This document shows positions 38,654 through 47,309 of a stretch of 64,000 nucleotides of DNA, one piece after another (the stretch's first letter is position 1; every line of letters begins with the position of its first letter). The translations under genes and the position numbers were made by a program. The notes beneath the pieces were generated by a model. The model was given only the letters and a program-made list of their open reading frames with translations. It was not told the origin of the DNA and did no database searches. Where the stretch lies: the NCBI RefSeq assembly GCF_900608595.1, contig NZ_UWYY01000002.1, positions 186,001 to 250,000 on the forward strand, written 5' to 3'. The stretch is from Promicromonospora panici. GTDB lineage: Bacteria; Actinomycetota; Actinomycetes; Actinomycetales; Cellulomonadaceae.

Positions 38654-40126
38654 ATGACGGCGACGACGCTCTCCCCCGCCTTCGTGGCGCACCTGCCCAC
38701 CGGCCTCCTCGTCGACGGGCACTGGGGTCCCGCGGCGGGCGGCGCCACGTTCGAGGTCACCGACCCGGCGACGGCCGAGCCCATCTTCGACGTCTCCGAC
38801 GCCACACCCGCCGACGCCGTGCGGGCGCTCGACGCCGCGCACGCCGCCGCCCCCGCCTGGCGTGCCGTACCGCCGCGCGAACGCTCCGAGCTGCTGCGCG
38901 CCGTCTTCGAGCGGCTCGTCTCCCGCACCGACGACATCGCGGCGCTGATCACCGCCGAAGCCGGCAAGACCCTGGCCGAGGCACGCGCCGAGGTCGTCTA
39001 CGGCGCCGAGTTCCTGCGCTGGTTCGCCGAGCAGGCGGTGCGCGCCGACGGCCTGGTGCGCACGGCGCCGTCGGGCGCCAACAAGCAGTACGTGAGCCGC
39101 CGGCCCGTGGGGCCGTCCCTGCTGATCACGCCCTGGAACTTCCCCATCGCGATGGCGACCCGCAAGATCGCACCGGCGCTCGCCGCCGGGTGCACGGTGG
39201 TGATCAAGCCCGCCTCGCTGACGCCGATGACGACGCTCCTGGTCGCGGAGATCATCCGCTCCGAGGCGGAGTCGCGCGGTCTTCCCACCGGCATCGTCAA
39301 CGTGGTCCCGACCTCGCAGTCCGGGCCGGTCACCGAGCCGCTGTTCGAGGACCCGCGGCTGCGCAAGGTCTCGTTCACCGGCTCCACGCGGGTGGGCCAG
39401 GTCCTCCTCGCCCAGGCCTCGAAGAACGTGCTGCGCAGCTCCATGGAGCTGGGCGGCAACGCGCCGTTCGTCGTGTTCGAGGACGCCGACCTCGACGCCG
39501 CCGTCGAGGGTGCGCTGGTCGCGAAGCTGCGCAACTCGGGCCAGTCCTGCGTCGCGGCCAACCGCTTCCTCGTGCACGACGCCGTCGCGCGCGACTTCGC
39601 GGAGAAGTTCGCCGCCGCGGTAGGCGCCAAGGTGACCGGGCCGGGCACACGGCCGGGCGCCGAGGTGGGCCCCCTGATCAGCGAGTCGGCGGTGGAGAAG
39701 GTGACCGGCCTGGTGGACGACGCCGTCGCGCACGGCGCGCAGGTGCTCACCGGTGGCGCCCGCCTCGATCGCCCGGGCCACTTCTTCGAGCCGACGGTGC
39801 TTACCGGCGTCAGCGGCGACGCGCGGATCGTCACCGAGGAGATCTTCGGTCCGGTCGCCCCGATAGTGGTCTTCGGGTCCGACGACGAGGCGTACGAGCT
39901 GGCCAACGGCACCCCGTTCGGCCTGGCCGCCTACGCGTACACGACGTCGCTGGCCCGGGCGCAGCGCGCCATGGAGGAGATCGAGGCCGGGATGATCGGC
40001 ATCAACCGCGGCCTGGTGTCCGACGCGAGCGCGCCCTTCGGCGGCGTCAAGGCCTCCGGTCTGGGCCGCGAGGGCGGCGAGGAGGGCATGGAGGAGTACC
40101 AGGAGACGGTGTACGTGGCGATGTGA
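38654..40126 (+). CDS. NAD(P)-dependent succinate-semialdehyde (aldehyde) dehydrogenase
   Basis: 490 aa from ATG at 38654. Complete aldehyde dehydrogenase: TPWNFPIAMATRKIAPALAAG cofactor region, FTGSTRVG Rossmann motif, general base Glu265 (MELGGN) and catalytic Cys299 (GQSCVA). C-terminal PFGGVKASGLGREGG matches the GabD/SSADH class. The final substrate is not provable from sequence. Divergent from rraA; monocistronic, ending 73 nt before azlC. Confidence 0.92.
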   Translation: MTATTLSPAFVAHLPTGLLVDGHWGPAAGGATFEVTDPATAEPIFDVSDATPADAVRALDAAHAAAPAWRAVPPRERSELLRAVFERLVSRTDDIAALITAEAGKTLAEARAEVVYGAEFLRWFAEQAVRADGLVRTAPSGANKQYVSRRPVGPSLLITPWNFPIAMATRKIAPALAAGCTVVIKPASLTPMTTLLVAEIIRSEAESRGLPTGIVNVVPTSQSGPVTEPLFEDPRLRKVSFTGSTRVGQVLLAQASKNVLRSSMELGGNAPFVVFEDADLDAAVEGALVAKLRNSGQSCVAANRFLVHDAVARDFAEKFAAAVGAKVTGPGTRPGAEVGPLISESAVEKVTGLVDDAVAHGAQVLTGGARLDRPGHFFEPTVLTGVSGDARIVTEEIFGPVAPIVVFGSDDEAYELANGTPFGLAAYAYTTSLARAQRAMEEIEAGMIGINRGLVSDASAPFGGVKASGLGREGGEEGMEEYQETVYVAM

Positions 40127-40199
40127 CGGCGCGGTGAGGGCGCCGTCCGGCGAGCGGGCAGGTTGCCGACCTGGGCCGGCGACGTCGTAGCCTCACGAC

Positions 40200-40958
40200 G
40201 TGAATGTCCTCCCTCGCAACCCGGCGGCCCGCGCCGCCGTCCGCCAGGGCGTGAGCGTGTCGGTGGCGACGGGCCTGTACGGTGTCTCGTTCGGCGCTTT
40301 GTCGGTGGCCGCAGGTGTGGGCCTGGGCCCGACGATGGCCCTGAGCCTGCTCATGTTCTCCGGCGGCTCGCAGTTCGCCCTGATCGGTGTCATCGGTGCG
40401 GCCGGGACACCCGTCGCGGCGATCGCCACCGCGACCCTGCTCGGCCTGCGCAACACCCTGTACGGCGCGGTGGTCTCGCCGCTGCTCCAGGTGCGCGGCT
40501 GGCGCCGCATCGCGGCCGCACAGGTCACCATCGACGAGTCGACGGCGGTCGCCGTCGCCCAGCCCGAACCGGCCGCGTCGCGGATCGGGTTCTGGGTCAC
40601 CGGCATCGGCGTCTACGTCCTCTGGAACGCGTTCGTGCTGCTCGGGGCTCTCGCGGGTGATGCGCTCGGCGACCCGCGCGCCTGGGGGCTCGACGCCGCG
40701 GCGGCCGCAGCGTTCCTCGCCCTCGTCTGGCCGCGCCTCGCGCCGCGGCGCGCCCAGCTCGTCGCCGGGCTCGCCGTCGCGGCCACCGCCGTGCTGATCC
40801 CGTTCGTCCCGCCGGGCATCCCGGTGCTCGCCGCGGCCGCCGTCGCGATCGTCGTGGGACTGGTCGCGCCGGCCGTGCCTGATGACGCGCCGGCCTCCCC
40901 CCACGCCGCCGCGGCCGACCAACCTGAGAACGAGACCGACCGGGAGTCCGTCCGATGA
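40200..40958 (+). CDS. azlC: AzlC family branched-chain amino-acid exporter subunit
   Basis: 252 aa from a GTG at 40200. The AzlC signature spans GLYGVSFGALSVAAGVG and MFSGGSQFALIGVIGAAG. A second conserved part is LLGLRNTLYGAVVSPLL. About seven spans. With the small AzlD it forms the large subunit of a branched-chain amino-acid export pump. Its stop overlaps the azlD start (ATGA). Confidence 0.9.
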   Translation: MNVLPRNPAARAAVRQGVSVSVATGLYGVSFGALSVAAGVGLGPTMALSLLMFSGGSQFALIGVIGAAGTPVAAIATATLLGLRNTLYGAVVSPLLQVRGWRRIAAAQVTIDESTAVAVAQPEPAASRIGFWVTGIGVYVLWNAFVLLGALAGDALGDPRAWGLDAAAAAAFLALVWPRLAPRRAQLVAGLAVAATAVLIPFVPPGIPVLAAAAVAIVVGLVAPAVPDDAPASPHAAAADQPENETDRESVR

Positions 40959-41275
40959 CCACCACCGCCCTCTGGGCCACCGTGCTGGCGGCATCGCTGG
41001 CCTGCTTCGCGCTCAAGCTCGGCGGGCACCTGATCCCCCGGAGCTGGCTGGCCTCCGAGCGCGTCTCGCGGGTCACCACGCTCGTCACCGTGGCGCTGCT
41101 GGTCTCCCTCGTCGTGGTCCAGGGCTTCGCCGACGGCCGCACCCTGACCGTGGACGCGCGGGTACCCGCCCTGGCGGTCGCGGCGCTCGCCCTGGCGCTG
41201 CGCGCGCCGTTCATCCTGGTCGTCGTGCTGGCGGCGGCCACGGCCGCGGGCCTGCGCGCGGCGGGCTGGGGCTGA
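40955..41275 (+). CDS. azlD: AzlD family small exporter subunit
   Basis: 106 aa; ATG at 40955 overlaps the azlC stop. Three to four spans, with KLGGHLIPRSWLASERVSRVT and the SLVVVQGFADG motif typical of AzlD, the small partner in the AzlCD branched-chain amino-acid exporter. Nothing odd. Confidence 0.88.
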   Translation: MTTTALWATVLAASLACFALKLGGHLIPRSWLASERVSRVTTLVTVALLVSLVVVQGFADGRTLTVDARVPALAVAALALALRAPFILVVVLAAATAAGLRAAGWG

Positions 41276-41361
41276 CGCCCTGGGAGCGGCTGCTGTGGTC
41301 GGGCCGGCATCTGCCGGCTGCTGGTCAGCCTCGACCCGCCAGCGGCGGTTAGGGTGGCTTG

Positions 41362-41865
41362 GTGGCCCTGTTTCGTGAGACCGCCGACGTTTCCGTCCGC
41401 CCCGCCGTCGCCGGCGACGAGTCCGCCGTGACCGACGTGCAGGTCGCCTCCTGGCGTGCCGCCGGGGTGCTGGGCGAGGGGGTCGTCGACGCGCTCGACG
41501 TCCCCGCGATGCGTGCGCGCTGGTCGTCCGCGATCAACTCTCCGCCCGGCCCGGGTTTCGCGGTGTTCGTCGCGCTCGACGGGCCGGACGTCGTCGGGTT
41601 CGCCGCCGTCTCTCCCGGCCAGGTGCTGTCGCTCGAGGTCCTGCCCGAGGCGCAGCGCGCCGGGCACGGGTCGCGGCTCCTGGCGGCCGCCGTCGACCGC
41701 CTCCGCGCGGACGGCGCCGAGACCGTCAGCACCTGGGCTCTGGTCGACGACAAGGCGCGCGCCAACTTCCTGGAGGCCAGCGGGCTCGGCGAGGACGGCC
41801 GCAGCCGCACGCTCGCCACGGGCGTCCGCGAGGTCGTCGAGCACCGCTGGTCCGCCGAGATCTGA
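41362..41865 (+). CDS. GNAT family N-acetyltransferase
   Basis: 167 aa from a GTG at 41362. The GNAT fold is clear: VRPAVAGDESAVTDVQVASWRA at the N-terminus, then LSLEVLPEAQRAGHGSRLLAAAVDRL, where Q-R-A-G-H-G-S is the acetyl-CoA loop. Substrate unknown. Not obviously in an operon: 86 nt after azlD and 98 nt before the next gene. Confidence 0.85.
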   Translation: MALFRETADVSVRPAVAGDESAVTDVQVASWRAAGVLGEGVVDALDVPAMRARWSSAINSPPGPGFAVFVALDGPDVVGFAAVSPGQVLSLEVLPEAQRAGHGSRLLAAAVDRLRADGAETVSTWALVDDKARANFLEASGLGEDGRSRTLATGVREVVEHRWSAEI

Positions 41866-41963
41866 CCCGGCGCCAGCCGGCGAGCCGCCGTGTTCGCCAC
41901 GCGAACCCCAGGGTTCACGCCCGCGTGACAGTCCCGTGACACGGTCTTGCGACCATCGGCGTC

Positions 41964-42431
41964 ATGGGGATACGCACGGAGTACTTCGCCGCACCTACCG
42001 ACGAGGTGGCGGCGACAGCGCTCCACACGCCTGGCGGGCCGTCCGAGCCCGACCAGAGCACCGACCTGCCGCGGTTCGATGCCGTCGAGGTGCCGTCGGT
42101 GGACCCGTTCGTCATGCTCGGCGGGCTCGCGGGGGTCATGTCCGGCCGCCCGTACGGTGAGGTCACCGCGCACCCGCGGCACGGCAACCTCATCGGCAGC
42201 GGGGGTGACGAGGGCCCCTGGATCGTGACGGTCTCGCAGACCCTCGCCGACGAGCTCGCCTCCGCCGGTCCCACGCGCCTGGCCCGGGCGGCCCGCGAGT
42301 GGTCGGACGCCGCACCGCCCGCCACGCCGCCCCGGAACCTTGCCGCAGCCCTGCTGCCGCTCGCGGCGCTCGCCGCCCGGGCGGCCGACGAGGGGCACCG
42401 GCTGTACTGCTGGACCAGTCTCACCGACTGA
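41964..42431 (+). CDS. Hypothetical protein, MGIRTEYF-type, unknown function
   Basis: 155 aa from ATG at 41964. Starts MGIRTEYFAAPTDEVAATAL and contains VDPFVMLGGLAGVMSGRPYG and an Ala-rich C-terminal helix. The pattern (a short conserved N-terminus and a SLTD-type end) occurs in small actinobacterial proteins of unknown function; I do not recognise a named family with confidence. No signal peptide or membrane span. Confidence 0.6.
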   Translation: MGIRTEYFAAPTDEVAATALHTPGGPSEPDQSTDLPRFDAVEVPSVDPFVMLGGLAGVMSGRPYGEVTAHPRHGNLIGSGGDEGPWIVTVSQTLADELASAGPTRLARAAREWSDAAPPATPPRNLAAALLPLAALAARAADEGHRLYCWTSLTD

Positions 42432-42485
42432 TCACTCTCGACTGATCGCTCTCGGCGGGGGCCACGGAGGTGCTTCACTTGCCCC

Positions 42486-43784
42486 GTGAACCGCCCCCGT
42501 AACCCGCTCTGGCGGACCCTTGTCGAGCTCCGCGGCAACCCCCGCGCCTGCGTGTTCACCGAGCCGCTGTGGGGGCTGTCCATGGCCCTGGTGCTGCCGT
42601 ATGCGTCGGTGTTCATGCTGGCGCTGGGCCTGCACGACGAACAGATCGGCTTCCTCGCGACCGTCGCCATGCTCTCCCAGGTCGCCTTCGGGCTGGCCGG
42701 CGGGATCATCACCGACCGGCTCGGCCGGCGCGCCACGACAGCGTGGTTCGACGTGATCGCCTGGGTGATCCCGTGCGTGCTGTGGGCGTTCGCGGAGAAC
42801 TTCTGGTTCTTCCTGGCGGCGTCGCTCGTGAACGGCGCACTGCAGGTCACGCAGAACTCGTGGGACTGCCTCATGGTCGAGGACGCCGAGCGGGGCCAGA
42901 TCACCCGGATCTACTCGCTGGTCAAGGTCGCGTCCGACTGCTCCGCCCTGTTCGCGCCGCTGGCCGCGGTTCTGGTCGCCCAGCTCGGGCTCGAGCCCGC
43001 GGTCCGCATCCTGTACGTCAACGCGGCGGTCGTGATGACCGCGAAGATCGTCTGGCTCTACCTGTGGTCACGGGAGACCCGCCAGGGACGCGTCCGCATG
43101 GCCGCCACGCGCGGGCAGAGCGTGTGGCGCCTGCTGGCCGGGTATCGCGGCGCGGTCGGGCTGCTGCTGCGCTCGCGCGGTTCGCTCCTCGCGCTGGCCG
43201 TGGCCGCGCTGACCGCAGCAGTCACGCTCGTCAACGGCACGTTCTGGCAGGTGGTGGCCAGCCAGCACCTGCACGTGCCGGACGCGCTGCTGCCCTTCTT
43301 CCCGATGGTCCGCTCGGTGCTGTCGGTGGTGTTCTTCTTCACGCTGATCCCGCTGCTGACCACCGCCGTTGACCTCAGGCGCGCGACGCTGTGGGGGTTC
43401 GGGGTCCATCTTGCCGGGCAGGTCGTGCTGGTCGCGATCCCCGCGTCCGACGGCGGCGCGACGGTGTCGACGTACGTGTTCCTCGGACTGTGCCTGCTGC
43501 TGGACAGCTTCGGGGCGGGCATGCTGTTCATGCTCTCGGAGTCGCTCGTCGCGCTGCACGTGGACCCGGCCGAGCGCTCGCGCGTGATGGCGCTCCAGCG
43601 CACGTGCATCATGCTCGCCGCGGCGCCGTTCGGCTGGATCTCCGGCTGGCTGTCCGGGATCGACCGTACCTACCCGTTCATGCTCACGTCCGTGCTGCTG
43701 ATCGTCGGGCTCGTGCTGGTGATGGTGCGCTGGGTGCCGACGCACCCGGACGCGGAGACCTCCCTGACGTCCGACCCCGCCTGA
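42486..43784 (+). CDS. MFS transporter
   Basis: 432 aa from a GTG at 42486. Twelve spans are apparent. The motif-A loop reads GGIITDRLGRRATTAWF (G-x-x-x-D-R-x-G-R-R) between TM2 and TM3. Substrate not inferable. The opposite strand over 43068-43784 is an open frame continuing from the next MFS gene. The codon pattern and coherent TM spans indicate that this strand is the genuine gene. Confidence 0.85.
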   Translation: MNRPRNPLWRTLVELRGNPRACVFTEPLWGLSMALVLPYASVFMLALGLHDEQIGFLATVAMLSQVAFGLAGGIITDRLGRRATTAWFDVIAWVIPCVLWAFAENFWFFLAASLVNGALQVTQNSWDCLMVEDAERGQITRIYSLVKVASDCSALFAPLAAVLVAQLGLEPAVRILYVNAAVVMTAKIVWLYLWSRETRQGRVRMAATRGQSVWRLLAGYRGAVGLLLRSRGSLLALAVAALTAAVTLVNGTFWQVVASQHLHVPDALLPFFPMVRSVLSVVFFFTLIPLLTTAVDLRRATLWGFGVHLAGQVVLVAIPASDGGATVSTYVFLGLCLLLDSFGAGMLFMLSESLVALHVDPAERSRVMALQRTCIMLAAAPFGWISGWLSGIDRTYPFMLTSVLLIVGLVLVMVRWVPTHPDAETSLTSDPA

Positions 43785-45095
43785 CGCACGGAGCGCTCCC
43801 GCGGCGACGGTGACCAGGACGACCGCCCCGCCCGCGACCAGGGCGCCGCGCACGCCGAGGAGCTCCATCATGAGGCCGAGCAGCGGCGGACCGGCCAGGC
43901 CCCAGGCCGTGCTCGCGCTGCGCCAGACGCCCAGGACGCGGCCGCGCATGGCGGCCGGCGGGTCGGTCTGCAGCACCGTCGCTCCCGCGGTGTCCGACAG
44001 CGACTCCACCACCGCCATGGGCGCCACGACGACCAGCAGCAGGGCGAACGTCGGCGACAGGCCGGCGAGCACCTGGAGCAGCGCCCCGGCCGCGGCGAGC
44101 AGCGCCACGACCCGCACGGTCGGCCGGCGGAGCCGGCCGGCGAGGAACGCGCCGACGATCCCGCCGACGGCCAGCACCGCGGCCACGGTGGCGAAGTCCC
44201 GTGTCGTCCCGGCGAGGGCACCCGTGACGAGCACGGCGAGGGTCAGCGAGTAGTTGCGCCCGAAGACGGCGCTGACCGCGGTCACCGCCAGGAGGGCGAC
44301 GAGGCGCGGGCGGCTGAAGAAGTACCGGACGCCGTCGCGCGAGCCGGTCCGCGGCGCGGCCGGTTCGACGGGTTCGGGCGGGAGCGTTGCCGGTGCCGGC
44401 TCCACGGCCTCCAGCGGCCGGGCCTCGCCGAGGGGCCGGGGGTACAGCCGCAGGAACGGCACGAGCGCGGCGACCGCCAGGAACGAGGCACCGTTGGCCA
44501 GGTAGGCGGCGGCAGGTCCCGTGAGCGCGATCAGCCCGCCCGCGAGGCCGACGCCCGCCAGCCGGCCCACGCTGTGCGTCACGGAGCCCAGGCCGATGGC
44601 GGACGGCACGTCGCCGGGCGCGACGAGGTCGTTGCCCAGCAGCGAGGTCGCAGGACCGTCCACCGCCGCGACGAGGCCCGTGATCGCCGAGAGCGCCAGC
44701 AGGAGCGGCAGGTTGAGGACGTCCAGGCCGACGAGCACCGCGGTCGCGAGGGCTACGGCGCCGAGCACCGCCTGGCTCGCCGCGACCACGGCCTTGCGGG
44801 GCCACCGGTCCACGACGGCACCGCCCGCCACGCCGAAGAGGAGGCCCGGCGCGGCCTGGACGGCCAGCGAGAGCCCTGTCGCCGCCGGGGAGCCCGTGAT
44901 CTGCAGGACGAGCAGGTTCTGGACGGTCATCTGCATCCACGTCCCGGCGCTGGAGACGAGGTTCGCGCCGGTCCACCAGCGCATCGCGGGGTGGCGCAGC
45001 GCCCGCCACGGGGAACGGCCGGAGCTGGTCGAGGTTGGTACGGAATAAATGTTCTGCGCACGCGGGCGCGCGCGGAGGAAGGCAGGGAGAAGCAC
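43068..45095 (-). CDS. MFS transporter with a large antisense C-terminal extension
   Basis: 675 aa as read from a GTG at 45095. Residues 1-440 are a complete MFS permease (EntS/MFS_3-like): GGAVVDRWPRKAVVAA motif A, 12 spans, with two halves joined by a Pro/Glu-rich linker near 230-255. After residue 440 the frame runs without a stop to 43068, antisense to the other MFS gene. This 230-residue part is rich in His/Arg/Gln/Glu and looks like non-coding antisense translation. A lost stop or frameshift near 43785 is likely; the functional gene should end near there. Confidence 0.55.
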   Translation of the reverse strand: MLLPAFLRARPRAQNIYSVPTSTSSGRSPWRALRHPAMRWWTGANLVSSAGTWMQMTVQNLLVLQITGSPAATGLSLAVQAAPGLLFGVAGGAVVDRWPRKAVVAASQAVLGAVALATAVLVGLDVLNLPLLLALSAITGLVAAVDGPATSLLGNDLVAPGDVPSAIGLGSVTHSVGRLAGVGLAGGLIALTGPAAAYLANGASFLAVAALVPFLRLYPRPLGEARPLEAVEPAPATLPPEPVEPAAPRTGSRDGVRYFFSRPRLVALLAVTAVSAVFGRNYSLTLAVLVTGALAGTTRDFATVAAVLAVGGIVGAFLAGRLRRPTVRVVALLAAAGALLQVLAGLSPTFALLLVVVAPMAVVESLSDTAGATVLQTDPPAAMRGRVLGVWRSASTAWGLAGPPLLGLMMELLGVRGALVAGGAVVLVTVAAGALRASGGVGRQGGLRVRVRRHPAHHHQHEPDDQQHGREHERVGTVDPGQPAGDPAERRRGEHDARALERHHARALGRVHVQRDERLREHEQHARPEAVQQQAQSEEHVRRHRRAAVGRGDRDQHDLPGKMDPEPPQRRAPEVNGGGQQRDQREEEHHRQHRADHREEGQQRVRHVQVLAGHHLPERAVDERDCCGQRGHGQREERTARAQQQPDRAAIPGQQAPHALPARGGHADASLAGLP

Positions 45096-45254
45096 AGCAA
45101 CTTTCAGGCAGGAGGACGCCGCGCAGCCGGTACCGCTGATCGCAGCGGCGACAATTCAAACAACCGGCTCGGGGTGCGCTCTACCTCCGGCGGCCGATCG
45201 TGAGCAAGGTCGCAGGTGACCGCCGTCTCTGCTGCTCACCGCGCCCGGAGGCCC

Positions 45255-45614
45255 TCAGAGCCCGGGCTCGTAGCGCACGTACCCGGCGCGCAGCACGACG
45301 ACGGGATCGCGGCCCCGGTCGGTGTCGTCGTCCGCCCCCGGCACCCGCGCGACGTCGGGCCAGTGCACGAGGAACGTGCCACGGTGCAGCCACCGCAGCA
45401 GCGGGGCGACCGGCCACGGGTGCCGCACGTCCGACCGCTCGAAGCCCAGGAACGAGGTCCGGGTGCGCGGGGACACCACCAGCCCGTGCAGGCGCGCGCC
45501 GGCGAGATACGTGCTGGGCCGCCCGTCGAGCACGAAGCGGAGGTCAACCACCCAGCCGAGGTGCGCCCCGGCGTCGTCGTGCACCGGGGTGTCGAGCAGG
45601 TCAGAGGCGATCAT
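45255..45614 (-). CDS. PRC-barrel-like protein
   Basis: 119 aa from ATG at 45614 (MIASDLLDTPVHDDAGAHLG). Residues 3-75 have the pattern of a PRC-barrel: DLLDTPVHD-AGAHLGWVVDLRF, YLAGARLHGLVV, FLGFER. The rest carries a WPVAPLLRWLHRGTFLVHWPDVARV segment. Last gene of a four-gene minus-strand operon after a lipoprotein, an Nramp-like transporter and another PRC-type protein. The family often binds partners or RNA/photosynthetic complexes; no role known here. Confidence 0.75.
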   Translation of the reverse strand: MIASDLLDTPVHDDAGAHLGWVVDLRFVLDGRPSTYLAGARLHGLVVSPRTRTSFLGFERSDVRHPWPVAPLLRWLHRGTFLVHWPDVARVPGADDDTDRGRDPVVVLRAGYVRYEPGL

Positions 45615-45624
45615 CGCGAGCTCC

Positions 45625-46083
45625 TCATCCCGATCCCTCCGGGTCGTGCGTGCCGCCGGGGATCCGCCCGACGACGTGGTCGCGGGTCCACCGTTCGAGC
45701 CAGGTCGCGTCAAGACCGGCGCTCCGGACGCTGAGGTGCACCACCGTGCCGACGTCCGACACGTGCGCCCACGGGAGGCGGTACCAGCGGGACGCGGGCG
45801 GGCGCCCCCCGAACACCCGGGTGCCGAGCACCGGGCCGGTGAGCAGCGCGGAGATCACGACCGGGACGCTGCCGTCGATCCGTCCGTCCTCGGCTGGCAC
45901 GCGGTCGGCCGGCTCCCCGCCGGCGACCTCGAGCTCGAGGTCGTCGAGCGTGCACACCGGCAGGTCGTCGATGTCGAGCACCTGGCGGTCCAGCAGGTGC
46001 AGCCGCGCGTCCAGGATCCGTCCCGGCTGCTGGGGCTCGGGCTCGCGGGACAGATCCCGCGGGCCGGTCCGGGTGCGCCTCAT
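45625..46083 (-). CDS. PRC-barrel-like protein, second
   Basis: 152 aa from ATG at 46083, overlapping the Nramp stop (ATGA). Residues 28-110 read as a PRC-barrel with HLLDRQVLDIDDLPVCTLDDLEL, later VISALLTGPVLGTRVFGG and LPWAHVSDVGTVVHL, matching the usual 'ridge-strand' pattern. A 20-residue Arg/Pro-rich N-terminus precedes it. It ends 10 nt before the next PRC-like gene. Function unknown; translational coupling ties it to the Nramp-like gene. Confidence 0.75.
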   Translation of the reverse strand: MRRTRTGPRDLSREPEPQQPGRILDARLHLLDRQVLDIDDLPVCTLDDLELEVAGGEPADRVPAEDGRIDGSVPVVISALLTGPVLGTRVFGGRPPASRWYRLPWAHVSDVGTVVHLSVRSAGLDATWLERWTRDHVVGRIPGGTHDPEGSG

Positions 46084-47309
46084 CCGCCCGCCTCCGTCGC
46101 GATCATCAGGGGTATCGCGGCCAGCGCGGCCACGACGAGGACGAAGAGGTAGACCGTGCCCAGCACGTTCATGGCCCGCCCGTTGACGTGCTCGCCCATG
46201 TACTCGGGGTCGTTCGCGACGACCAGGATCGGCAGGTACGTCAGCGGCAGCGCCACGGCGGAGAAGACCACCGAGTACTCGGTGACGGCGATCGGGTCGA
46301 CGTTGGTCATCAGGACGCCGATCGCGACCACGAGCGCCAGGATCATCGCCAGGTGGAACCGCGGGGCCGCGGCGGGGCGTCGGAACTTGCCCCATGACCA
46401 GCCCAGGTACTGCGAGAGCGTGTACCCGGTGGACAGCGCGGTCTCCAGCGCCGCACCGAACGTGGCGGCCACCAGGCCGACGATCACCACGGCGACGAGC
46501 AGGGTCCCGCCCGCCTGCGCGACCGGCAGCGTGAGCTGGGACATCGAGTCGACCTGGATACCCGCGGGCAGCAGCACGAGGGCCGCACACGCGGCGATGG
46601 CGACCGACAGCAGGCCGCCGAGCGGGAACCCCACCAGCACGTTCAGGCGGGACGTCGCGAGGTCCCGCACCGTCCAGCGGTCCTCGACGCCGCCGGACGA
46701 GAAGAAGAAGACCTCGTAGGGCGTCATCGCCGCGCCGAACAGCGCGATGGCGAAGTACCAGTACACGGCGGCGCTCTCCTGCGCCGGCACCTGCGGGACG
46801 AGCTGTGCGCCGAGGTCGCCCCAGTCGGGCCCGAGCAGGAACACGGCAACCGCGAACCCGACGAGCGCCAGGCCCAGCAGCCCGGTGACGTTCTCCATCA
46901 CGTCGAACTTCACGCGCCACAGGACGAGCCACACCGCCAGCGCCGCGACCGGGACCCAGAGCCGGTGGTCCACGCTGCTCGCGAGCTGGAGGGCCAGCGC
47001 GATGCCGCCAACCTCGGCGATGAGGGTCAGCACGGTGACGGCCAGGCTGGCCACCAGGTTCAGCCCGGCGGTGCGCGGGCCGAGGCGCTCCCGGATGATC
47101 TCGAACGTCGCGCGCCCGGACACCGCGGCGACCTTGCCGGACATGTGCGCGAACACGCAGATGCCGACCACGCCCACGCCGACCACCCAGGCCAGGGAGA
47201 GCCCGAACCGGGAGCCCACCACGGCGTTGGTGACCAGGTCTCCGGCGTCGAGGAACCCGCCGATCGCGGTGAGGATGCCCAGGGCGACGGTCAGCAGGCG
47301 ACTCTTCAT
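46080..47309 (-). CDS. Nramp family transporter with altered metal-site motifs
   Basis: 409 aa from ATG at 47309, overlapping the lipoprotein stop (ATGA). Eleven spans in the Nramp layout. TM1 reads GGFLDAGDLVTNAVVG where canonical Nramps have DPGN, and TM6 reads AAMTPYEVFFFSSGG where canonical ones have MPH. Both metal-coordinating motifs are therefore changed: N to D in TM1; the TM6 Met is kept near but the His is not. The transported ion cannot be assumed to be Mn2+. Co-operonic with a lipoprotein and two PRC proteins. Confidence 0.85.
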   Translation of the reverse strand: MKSRLLTVALGILTAIGGFLDAGDLVTNAVVGSRFGLSLAWVVGVGVVGICVFAHMSGKVAAVSGRATFEIIRERLGPRTAGLNLVASLAVTVLTLIAEVGGIALALQLASSVDHRLWVPVAALAVWLVLWRVKFDVMENVTGLLGLALVGFAVAVFLLGPDWGDLGAQLVPQVPAQESAAVYWYFAIALFGAAMTPYEVFFFSSGGVEDRWTVRDLATSRLNVLVGFPLGGLLSVAIAACAALVLLPAGIQVDSMSQLTLPVAQAGGTLLVAVVIVGLVAATFGAALETALSTGYTLSQYLGWSWGKFRRPAAAPRFHLAMILALVVAIGVLMTNVDPIAVTEYSVVFSAVALPLTYLPILVVANDPEYMGEHVNGRAMNVLGTVYLFVLVVAALAAIPLMIATEAGG

